DNA from: Verpa conica
Lineage: Eukaryota; Ascomycota; Pezizomycetes; Pezizales; Morchellaceae
Assembly (NCBI GenBank): GCA_033030425.1
Contig: JAUFSD010000004.1
Location: forward strand, 310,001-374,000
Reading direction: 5' to 3'
DNA: 64,000 nt
A program made the position numbers and the translations under genes. A model generated the notes under the pieces. That model made no database searches. It had not been told where the DNA came from and was given only the letters and a program-made list of their open reading frames with translations. Each line of letters starts with the position of its first letter. Within the stretch, counting starts at the first letter, position 1. Positions 35,636 to 45,332 of the stretch are shown piece by piece.

Positions 35636-38600
35636 CTAAGCCCTAATAAATCCACACTGCACCCAGTACTTCCAAATACTCTGCACATACTCCCTATGTA
35701 ATTCCCAACCCTCTTTTCCAAGTGCTTTCGAGAACGCTACCATATTTCTCGTCTCAAACTCGAAACTTACCTTGTGGTCTGGACCGTTAGTTCCATAGCC
35801 GCTACAGGCTTCTTGCCCATACTGTAATACAATTAGGATCGTTTAAGGAAGATGAAGGGAAGAGGAAGGGAAGAATATTAGCATCTAAAACCGAGAATAA
35901 TAAGGATACCTTACCTTTGCTTCCCATAGCCCCAACAGTTTCTGGCTCGGATTTGCCGTTCCAGTATCCCCAATTTCGGCCAACCTTTTGACCCATTTAC
36001 TAGGTGTGACCCTGTCAAATTTCACATCACCAAGCTCCTTTATCCAATCCAGTACAGTACTCCAATTAATCGAAGTATTTGTATTCACTACATGGAATAC
36101 TGGGTCTCCTACGTGATTGTGAAGATTGTTGCTCAGTGCGATATCCAATATAACTTCAGCTGCTAGATCGACTGGAAGCCATGATAATTTCTAGGATGCT
36201 ACTAGTTAGTAAAACCAATCAATCAAAAGAATTATATATAGTGCCAGAAGTCTTAAAAGGGCATCAGGTATGGGAGAAATTAGAAGCTTTAGTAGCTGTG
36301 ATTTATTTGGCAAGCACTATGTCAGTACTATGCTCTGGTCAATAGAGTAGCTCACCAGAACAAATACCTACCAAAGCGCCTAATTCTCCCATAGCTTTAC
36401 CCCTTTAAGGTTTCTGGCACCATATATGTGGGGGTTGTGATCACTTCGTTTAATTCCGGAAGACACCCGACGACATTCGCGCTAGCAAACATCAGAGGCC
36501 ATGCCTCAGTCTCGTTCCACACTCCGTTCACTGTGTCCCCACATAATTGACCAATTCTCAAGACAGCCGCTCTACCGTTTATTTTCTGGCATATTTTCTC
36601 TGCGACCCACTTCGAACGACTGTATCCGAGTGGCGCAGCAGTACATGGATCATTCGTGAACATTTCCTTGACCGTTGTGGAGGGTTTGACGTCACCGAGG
36701 ACTGCTGCAGTAGAAGAACAAAAGTAGAGCCGGGCCCAATTACGTGAGTCTAGTGTTAGATTAATAAGATTGCGGGTTCCTATTGCTTTATATTAGAGTT
36801 GGACCATTTCTTATAGCCCGGCGAGAGCGCTGCACACCTGCAATGTGGTCTTTTTCAAAGCTCTCAAAGGATGCAACAAAATTGACAGCCCAAGCTGCCT
36901 GTAAAAGCATCAAATCGTGAGCTAAACTACATCCTAGATTAATGATAGTAAGGTACTTACATGAATAACCACTGTTACTTCCTCTTTTAATTGGCTATAA
37001 ATCATCTTGCCCAAGCCTAAATAACAATCCCCTAGTTCCGCTGCAAGAGCTATCACCTCAGGACCATCTCCAAAACTTGGGAGTTTACGATCCTGTAGGC
37101 TCTTCTCAACACGATAACGCGCATGTGCATGGTCCTTAGCACGACAAAGACACACAACCTTTATAACCTCTTTTCTAGTATGACATAGTTTATTAAGTAT
37201 GTGGGCACCCAAGGACCCGGTTGTGCCAGTAAGAATCTAGGTAGATTTTAATCGTGAGATTTGAGTAATAGCGAGTAATAAACTTACGATCACGTGTTTA
37301 CTCCTGGTACTATCTGCCCCCGCCACGCTCTGGTTTCCCAGATCACAGATCCTAATGCTGTCGACATATTTTTGCACCAAGTGAAGCATTAGCTGCTCTT
37401 GTTGGCTGGTACTACTCTCATTCACCTCTCCACATGTTGTAATAAACTTTACAAGCCTATAACAATTAGCATATGTTTTAAAACCTGTAAAGAGAATGAA
37501 GGATGGAAGCAGTAAACTCCTAGAACAAAACTAAGAATTAAGTTCTATTGTTATTCTTACCCCTCGATAGTTCTCTGCTCAAAAACCACATTCAATGGTA
37601 GTGGCTTCTTGATTTCCAAGGCCTATTTAAAAATTAGTCATAGATATCCAATTAATGTCTGATGCTCCCCCAAACCTTGACTAATCGATTGCGGATTTGC
37701 ACAACCATAGTTGAATCGACCCCAGCTATAAATAGATCAGTGTCGTGATTAATCACCTTATTAGTGACATCTCTGATAATTGCATGAACTATATTCCTCA
37801 CAACCCGGACATCCGTAATTTCCGTTCTTTTCCTAGACGTATCACACCCATATGCCTGCTGTATATCTTTCCAAAACATCTCACCAACAGCTCCCCGCAT
37901 TACGGTACCCTTACTATTTTTCGGGGGTTCCTCGTCAGCGCAGATGACAAGAACCATCTCCTCCCTGATCTCCATATGTGTCTTTTTGTTAACTTCCTTG
38001 ATATACTCCTTAATTTCTCCAAGTGGTATTCGATGGGCTTTCATAAATAGTAATAGTCCTGGAAATGGTCTATTATTCCCGAAAACTATCGCATCGCGAA
38101 TGGGGTCATATTTCTTAAAGGCGTCTTCGATATGGGTAGGATCGAATTTCTTCCCCTTTGAAAGTACAATTATAGCGTCGTTACGGCCGTCATATCTATA
38201 TGCATTTTTAATAGTTGGGTGCGGTACGAATAGATCTCCTGTTGCATAAGATCCATCTAGGCGATTGGGTTTTGCCTTACGAGTGATTAGCTATGACTAC
38301 AGGTGACCAAGGGAGAACATACGATCTGTGGCCACCCTGGAAGAACAATAAGTTCGAACCGTCCACAGCTATTTTCTTGTGGCTCAAAGCGTAATGCGGT
38401 ACATGTAGGTGAAACTCGGAGGTAATCCCAGTTTGGATCTGTGGTGAAATCGCGGTAGGACGACATAAGGACTAAATGATCCACGTGAGCTTATTAGCTG
38501 ACCCTCCAACGCAATACACAGTGGTTTTATACATCCACATTCACTGCTCCCGAACCTTGAGATAAGCTTAATCCCATTTTTGACCAACGCTGTGCCCACA

Positions 38601-39901
38601 TCTACTTTCAGTGGTGCTCCACCAACCCCCACTAAATCCATACCTACCATGCTCTGCAAAACCCTTTCATTCTCCATACACACCTCTAGCACATAGGGGA
38701 CAGCCGTGAACAATTTGACTGGTAGCATTTCTCGTTCTGCCGCCTGAATCACTTTCAGAATATGGTCACTCGTTACCGAAACAGACGGCGGGTACAACCA
38801 CAGCACAGAGGATGACATCAACGACCGCATTAAATCTGCAGTACCACCATGATAAAGTGGTGTAATGGTAAATGCTGCAGTCGGAGATTTAGGCGGGAGA
38901 TATGGAAGATAGGAGGTTGCAACGGCATGGGTCTGTAGGATGGGCTTCGGGAGACCCGAGGTCCCTGAGGTGTGGTGAATGTAGGCTACCGTTGAGCCAG
39001 TGATTTTGCTCGGTGTCGGGTATCGTTTAATTTTCGATGGTCTGGGAACCTCAAGAAGAACATGGTCCCTACAGGTCCCAGGCTTGGAAGAGGTAGAAAG
39101 CTTAGTAAAAGATTGGGAGTGAAATATATGTGTCGACTTTGTGGTTTTGAGGAGATGTGAGATTTCATTCTCGGTGCACTGAGGTCTAGATTCAATTTGA
39201 TCAACTTCCAAGATAATCACAAATTTGAGAATACTTACGCAATCAATACCACACAATAGCCAATCCGGATAAATGCAAAAAAATTCATGAGAAGTTCGAG
39301 GGAGCTCTCGGATAATATGGCTACACAAGGTGGGTCTTTCTTGATAGTCTCTTCCGAGACAGCTGGAACAATTTCTTCTGATACTAGTCTATTGGCCAGT
39401 TCATTCGAAATTTGAGATAGATCCGCAAAGGCTTCAAATATACCTATTACTATCGCTCAACAACCTAGAATCATAGATATACTCACAGAAAACTTTACAG
39501 CCCCATTCTTTCCCTAGGTCAGGCCCAGGAATTGGCATCGCTACCGCTGGTAATCCTGGATCGGAATTTGCACGTTCATCGAGGAGCTGAATTATTGTAT
39601 CTATTCCATGTGGCTTGATGGAATTGACTTTTTGTGCATGATCGAGAGTTGATGCGAAGTACGGAAGGACTGAAGGATCTTCTGAACCCTGGCCTGAGGG
39701 TATCCCGGCCACATCACCGTCCATAACTGATATAGAGAGCAATTTTCGACTTTGAGCTCTGTTAGCTAACACATCCGTATCACGAGTATCTCTGAAATGG
39801 CCAGAGAGGAACCTTATACTCTCCAATGGGATCATTCTACAAACAAACTCACATATTCTAAATTGAACGGTAATCTTGAGCAAATTTTCGTTAAGAGACA
39901 T
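35636..39901 (-). CDS. NRPS-like enzyme: adenylation - thiolation - thioester reductase
   Basis: Twelve exons: complement(join(35636..35821, 35915..36190, 36445..36779, 36838..36898, 36961..37236, 37288..37456, 37561..37622, 37676..38275, 38323..38471, 38533..39185, 39239..39443, 39487..39901)), 1128 aa; an in-frame ATG at 39722-39724 would give 1069 aa, nearer the family's usual length. The A domain has TSGTSGLPK (about 279-287), FGSSECG (418-424), YATGDLF (about 484-490) and GRNDAIIVLSKGKKF. The carrier domain has DLFIAGVDST with the phosphopantetheine Ser at about 662. The reductase domain has the NADP-binding TGTTGSLGAHI (about 754), SSTAAVLG and the Y-x3-K pair YSRSK (916-920). All key residues are present, so it should be active. 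This class activates a carboxylic acid and releases it as an aldehyde or alcohol. The substrate is unknown; context suggests a mycosporine or its amino acid. Intron 10 (254 nt, GTGATC donor) is the least certain join. Confidence 0.85.
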
Positions 39902-40172
39902 TAAAGCACCGTAGAGCTCGGAGTAAACGGATAGGTCGGCGGGATGTGATAAATTTCCATTTAGGGGACGTGAACCACAGCAATCGATAATGGAGCTCGA
40001 GTTGTAGCTCTACACCCCGCGCCATCAGGGCTAGGTTTCTAAGAATAGGTGATCTGCACTAGCCTCTCTTGGTAGCCACTCCCGACCCGAGCCGATTATT
40101 AAAGTTGGACACTCCTGTTTCAGAGAGTGACAGGTTGATGAGAAAACGAATTCTATCGAGAAGAGGCATCGT

Positions 40173-40364
40173 CCTACGAGATTCGACCCGCTGTAGCCGG
40201 GGTTAATATGCATTTTTGCGCACTTTTCAACAAAAAACAAAACAGGTTTACTCTGTTTCAGTACAAGTATGTATCTTTCTTGTCCTAGTGCCAGGAATTT
40301 TCGTGGTTGATAACTGTTCCAGCACCTGTTAATGCATATTAGCCCCGGGTCGAATCTCGTAAGG
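40173..40364. repeat. Imperfect inverted repeat in the divergent promoter
   Basis: Left arm 40173-40214 and right arm 40330-40364 pair over ACGAGATTCGACCCG and GGGTTAATATGCATT-like blocks; the left arm carries about 9 extra bases between them. The loop is about 115 nt. It could be a MITE relic or a palindromic control region. Confidence 0.6.
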
Positions 40365-40463
40365 TAGTACGGTATGGGTTACGTTACGCCATGGGGATAC
40401 CGAGGTACTAACCCCGCTATACTCTTAAGGGGTCAATCAGCCTACACCCCCTTCACCAGTCTT

Positions 40464-40469
40464 TATATA
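40464..40469 (+). promoter_or_regulatory. TATA box of the aldo-keto reductase gene
   Basis: TATATA lies 62 bp before the ATG, followed by a CT-rich stretch with repeated TTCATC, a usual fungal core promoter layout. Confidence 0.6.
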
Positions 40470-40530
40470 CCATTTCATCTCTTCATCTCTTTAATTTCAT
40501 CAACTTCATCAATCCAAATACCTATTCAAA

Positions 40531-41547
40531 ATGGCTAAGCTTTCGTTTACGGATGTTCTCCCACTTCCAGCCTCACCCCTTACGATCCCTCATATTGGTT
40601 TTGGAGTCTTCCGATCGGACGGAGAAACCTGCAAAGCTTCCTGTCTTACTGCTCTTAAGCTCGGTTATCGCCACATTGATACAGCTCAATACTACGAGAA
40701 TGAAATCCAAGTAGGCGAGGCTGTTCGTGAGAGTGGGCTGCCTCGTGAAGATGTATATGTTACAACAAAAATCATGAGCCCTGCTGGAGGCCCAGAGAAA
40801 ACCCTAGAGGCACTGAGGGAAAGTGTAAAGAAGATCGGGTTGGGCTATGTGGATTTATTCCTAATCCACAGTCCTAGCAGTGGGAAAAACGGAAGGAAGG
40901 AGTTGTGGCAGGCGTTAGAGGAGCTAAAGAAGGAGGGAGGAGCGAAAAGTATTGGTGTTAGTAATTTGTGAGTTTTCCTGCCCACCCGCCTTGACTCTAT
41001 GCCAATTTAACATTGGGAGTTCTACAGCGGGGTGAAGCATCTAGAGCAACTTAAGGAGTACTCAGAAACTATCCCGGCAGTAAACCAGATCGAGGTTTGT
41101 ACCTATTTCCCGCGGTTCTCTTTAAAAATAAATTTCTTGGCTTACCTGTTCAAGCTCCACCCCTGGTGCCAACAAACCGAGGTCGTTGACTATTGCAAAA
41201 AAGAAGGCATTGTTGTAGAGGTTTGCCCCCTCTCCCTATATCTCTTTTATACTATTCTAACAACAGTTAAGGCCTACGCACCTTTAGTTCGGGCCCAAAA
41301 GAACGATGATCCAACTCTTGTTTCCATTGCCAAAGCGCACAATGTTTCAGTCACCCAAGTGCTCGTGCGCTGGTCACTCCAGCGGGGATTTGTCCCACTT
41401 CCTAAGAGTGACAACCCAGACAGAATCAAGAAGAACGTAGAAGTATATGATTTCGAACTTACGGAGGAGGATATGAAGAAAATTGATGATAATGGCCTTC
41501 CAGGTGGTGAAGGAGCAATTTGCCCGTATCTTGCGGATTGTCCGTAA
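40531..41547 (+). CDS. Aldo-keto reductase, 281 aa
   Basis: Model: join(40531..40967, 41028..41094, 41155..41220, 41272..41547). Introns are 60, 60 and 51 nt; two use GTTTGT/GTTTGC donors. AKR fold with the full catalytic tetrad: D50 and Y55 in HIDTAQYYENE, K80 in VTTKIM, H113 in LIHSP. Near the C-terminus, PLPKSDNPDRIKKN is the NADP(H)-binding loop of the family. The length suits a compact fungal AKR. It would reduce an aldehyde or ketone to an alcohol using NADPH in the cytosol. It sits head to head with the NRPS-like gene, so the two probably share control; reducing an aldehyde released by that enzyme is a reasonable but untested role. A general housekeeping AKR next to the cluster by chance is the alternative. 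Confidence 0.9.
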
Positions 41548-43161
41548 GTACTAACCAGTGCTTGTTTTTGTTTTTGGGGGGGAACCGAGGCGTGGCTTTG
41601 TGGGAACTGTGGTTGAAAGATGGAAAAGCGGGCGGGATCGGGGTTCTCGTCTGAGAAGTGGCACATTTGGCAACGCATGACTTTGCCACTGCACCAATTC
41701 TCTTGATACACGCATTCCTACTTTCTTGCAGGGTAGGATAGGTTTGTGGAACAATAAACGCACCTCAATGTTTATTCTTTTGCTCTCCGATGTTAGACAC
41801 AGCTCAAGCAACCAGTTTCTTGCTCCAACCCTAGAGCATGTAACGCACTGGACTGGTAAGATAAATCACTGAGTGCATTCCTCTCCCCCCTCCCTCCCAT
41901 TATTATTATTAATTTACCACATTACACATACACAATTGAAGATTACAAAGCTACACAATATAAAATATATACTCAAACCCAAAATATCAAGCACAAACAA
42001 AGGCATACACAGTTTTCTGGTAGTTGAGACCACTGAGAGGGCAAGCAAGTGACATAGCACAGCCTTTCAGCGTACCTATCTGATATATGGCCTATAGACA
42101 GCCGTGATACACTCTTTCTAATGGGATTATTGCTATATTCTTAAGTATTAGATCTAAGAAGAGGCAGCGATACTATTGCATTTATCGAGGCTAGTCGTGA
42201 GGCGCAAAGGTTTATAAGTATTTCGAAGGGTCGCACCCCGGGGCTAAGCCGCGGCCTAGCTATTTCTAAAGCAAAAACCAGCATAACCGATTTCGTTATC
42301 CAGCGAGATCGCCCTATAAGAGTATGAGATTAGAATAGTATTGTATCTTTATAGGATAGATATCCTTGCAGAGAGGGTTCACACACAAAGTAATCCCTGT
42401 CTGGTCGGGAGGCGTCCCTTATAGAGCGATTATTCTTATAACTCGATCACTTATAGGGTGATTGTGCTGTAGTATCTGAGGAGTCCTATTTGAGTAGTGG
42501 CTATAACCCCTGGCTCAGGGTAACAAGTACGCCGTTTGCGTAGTACAGTGATGCCGAATGAGATTACGTTTCTTGAAATGGCAACTAACTCCGGTTGGGC
42601 TTTACGCTTACCATAGAGGCTACCCTATTTCATACATCAACATAGGTTTCTGCATTAGGAATAGTGGTACTAGTTACTGATGCTAAACATCAACCTAGAA
42701 AATATAGAGTAGAGTATCTCGGGATAATAATAGCTAATAAAAAACTTAAAACTTTAACATGACGCCATAAAAATAGACTACTGCATTACAACATTCTCTA
42801 GTACCTACAAGATCCTGACTGCTTATTAGTGAACACTAGACAGCTCGGTAGACCCGTAGCCAATAGGGCGCCGAAAATAGCAGAGGCTAAGCGGATATCG
42901 CGACTACACCTTAGCTGGGTAACGCGTGTACCGCACTAGCACAGTATATATACCACGTAGATAGCTTGTTAAAACATTATCTTAATCTCCATAAATAATC
43001 ATGACCATAAAACGTGATACCTGCTATTTAGATGGAACGGTGACGTTCTTTGAGTACATTACTCGGCATCTATGAACCAGACGTGGTTCATAGGTTTGGT
43101 ATTATCCTCAGTCTAGCGTCTAGCTATGAGCTTGTCCCATTTACTTCTTTTACCATTCGCC
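41548..43161. other. Repeat-like AT-rich region
   Basis: No gene is recognised. Broken reading frames and AT-rich sequence between about 42100 and 43000 look like decayed repetitive DNA, but no transposon family can be named. An AATAAA near 41752 may serve the aldo-keto reductase gene. Confidence 0.45.
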
Positions 43162-43572
43162 TCAACCTCTCTCTTGATATAGGTCTAAGCCTAGGTATTC
43201 GTATATCCATGAGGAATTTTGTTGGTCATGGTATTTTTTATACCATGTTAGCGTGTGTTGTATTTCTTTGAATGGGTGGATTTTGTAGGGTAGTTGTGTT
43301 ATGAGGTAGGTGTATTTTTTTTTAGCCATGTGATGAATGGGGTAGTAGTGGAAATGTATGCGGTTACGTAGGTCGGTAGTGTCTTGTATTATGTTTTTAT
43401 ACAGGCGGCATGTTCTAGTCATTGCCTCTAGTGAGCGAACGTTGCAGGATCTTAGGACCTTAATCCATATTTCAACTAGAAGCGGAGGTAGATCACCCGT
43501 CTTACATTTGTCTCTCCTCTTGGTGTCTCTTGAATCGATAAACATCCCTTCTATTTCTTTTTGATCTATCAT
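43162..43572 (-). CDS. F-box domain ORF, 136 aa (short or degenerate gene)
   Basis: An intronless frame from ATG at 43570-43572. Residues about 27-72 read as an F-box: L-P-P-L-L-V-E-I-W-I-K-V-L, then V-R-S-L-E-A-M-T-R-T-C-R-L-Y-K-N-I-I and D-L-R-N-R-I. The F-box binds Skp1 in SCF ubiquitin ligases. Behind it is only a short basic/aromatic stretch with Tyr and His, and no LRR, WD40 or other substrate-binding domain. Many fungal F-box proteins are lineage-specific and longer, so this may be a truncated copy. It sits alone in repeat-like DNA. Confidence 0.55.
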   Translation of the reverse strand: MIDQKEIEGMFIDSRDTKRRDKCKTGDLPPLLVEIWIKVLRSCNVRSLEAMTRTCRLYKNIIQDTTDLRNRIHFHYYPIHHMAKKKYTYLITQLPYKIHPFKEIQHTLTWYKKYHDQQNSSWIYEYLGLDLYQERG

Positions 43573-45332
43573 ATTATGATTAGTATCCGTTACCGAATAC
43601 TTCTATCTGTGTGCTTACCTTTCTCTATCTCTACGCAACTACAATCCCACATGGCGCCGTTGCCAATCCTTCCACTATATACGCAGAAGCTATAGTGTTT
43701 ATTATTTACTAGTGATGTAGAGGGTATGAGTATTTCCTCGTGTTGATTGGAACTTCTCCTTGCTCCACTTTTCGATGATTCGCCTTGGCTTGCATATTCG
43801 TTTTTATTTATAGGGATTTCGATATTAAATTTCGATGATTCGTCTTGACATATGCCAGTGTTTGTCTGTGTCGAATAATCTCTGTTTGCTAGTTAGTCGT
43901 TTACGCCATTAATATATGTATTTTGATGTGTAGGTACCCTTTTCTCTTATATCTTTTTGTTATTTTGCCGAGGCTTATAACTCTATACAACCATGGCGAA
44001 TGCTTTCCTTTAGCGATCCTACTGATTGATTCCAGAAACCTGTTTAGGCAGAATATCATATATATTAATTCATCAGTTGCATTGAATTTATGGCGCGGTG
44101 AAAGTCGGTGCTGAAAATATCCTATAGTCCAATATCTTCTCCGATGAGATCAGTGGGTGGTCTTTTCAGGTAGGTACAGAGAAAACAGGCCCCTCAAGCG
44201 CAATAGTTGATATAGGTATGATAGCTAAAGATAGGAGAGGGCTTAGATATTATACCTTGAACTCATGGGTGCGTCATGCGAGAAGGAGTGATGAAAGACG
44301 AGCGATCTTAAGGTTGAGTGAGAGGCCGTGAATGCCAAGACTCCACTGTTACCCAAGTTCAACCTAGCTCGGTTTACGTTTTACGCACTCAATCTGGCAC
44401 AGAATAATTTACATGTCACCTGCCAGGTTCACCAACACCAACTCGTATACTAAATTATCTACACTATTAAATCCCCTCCTAGAGAGACTCTAAGCTTAAA
44501 TTCCTACGTAGAGACAAAGACTGCCCTAAGTCCCTCCCTCCAAATTCCCACTTCCCTGAGAGGCACCACAATCTCCCCCCAAAGAATATCACGGGGACAT
44601 ATTGCAAAAATCACTTTTCCTATAATTCTTCCGTGCTGGGGTTACAAAAGTATACAGGATGTGCTACAGGGGTGTGTGCCATATTTACCACGCATACAAG
44701 ATCTAGTTGACGCTAATAGCAACTAAGCCTACACAGGGACACTAAAGTGAACATAGCTCCTGTCCCCCACATCAGTCCATCCAATCATGTCATAACTTGG
44801 GTCGGAGTTTATATCAGGAAACTACATCACCCCCTGGCCATCATAGAGTACACCCCCACGGGAGACGTGATTCCCTTTCTGCTTTTCCCCGCTTGAGCGA
44901 ACGTTGAGCTTGATTTTATTCGAAGAGTGGATTCTATTGGTTCGGCCATAGTATTTTTGTTTGATTCTCTTGAGGGGGTGCTTCTATTCCAGGTATAAAC
45001 CAGCAAAATCATTACACAAAAAGCATCTCTTATCTATTATCCCGCATGATGAAAGTGAGGTTTTCTGTGATCAGATGATGTTCTAGGAAGCTCTTGAGAG
45101 CCATTCGATTCATGAGCTCCTAAAATAATCGTCATTCTTTAACTCTCAGAACCCTCTCCTGTAACTCATCAGAATCCCCGAATACTTCATCATTCCCCTG
45201 CTCCCTGTCCCCTCTTTTTTGGCTCACATCAACAGCAAGACTACCAGAATAAGTTTAGAACTGGCTTCTTTGACGGCTACTTGAGCTTAGGCCTTAGGAC
45301 GTTGTAAAGATAGAACAAGCGACTTCGGGAAA
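43573..45332. other. Intergenic region
   Basis: 1.8 kb with no recognisable gene. Two near-identical short motifs (ATTTCGATGATTCGTCTTG-like) recur near 43770 and 43830. The last 300 bp are presumed promoter of the battenin gene. Confidence 0.5.

Larger units (their letters stand above)
39902..40530. promoter_or_regulatory. Divergent promoter of the NRPS-like and aldo-keto reductase genes
   Basis: 629 bp with two divergent starts. It contains a long imperfect inverted repeat (listed separately) and, before the reductase, TATATA at 40464-40469 followed by a CT-rich leader. Confidence 0.55.

Noticed and set aside
36372..36444. Reading the NRPS-like exon on through PTYMVPETLKG before splicing
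   Set aside because: It reaches a stop and no donor restores frame with the next exon; splicing after LPELNE gives the family-like LPELNEKLSWLPVDLAAE.
40173..40364. tRNA T-arm-like GGGTCGAATCTCG
   Set aside because: No cloverleaf could be drawn on either strand; it is better explained as an inverted-repeat arm.
42100..43000. A named retrotransposon fragment
   Set aside because: The frames are broken and no diagnostic motif (integrase, reverse transcriptase, LTR ends) could be read.
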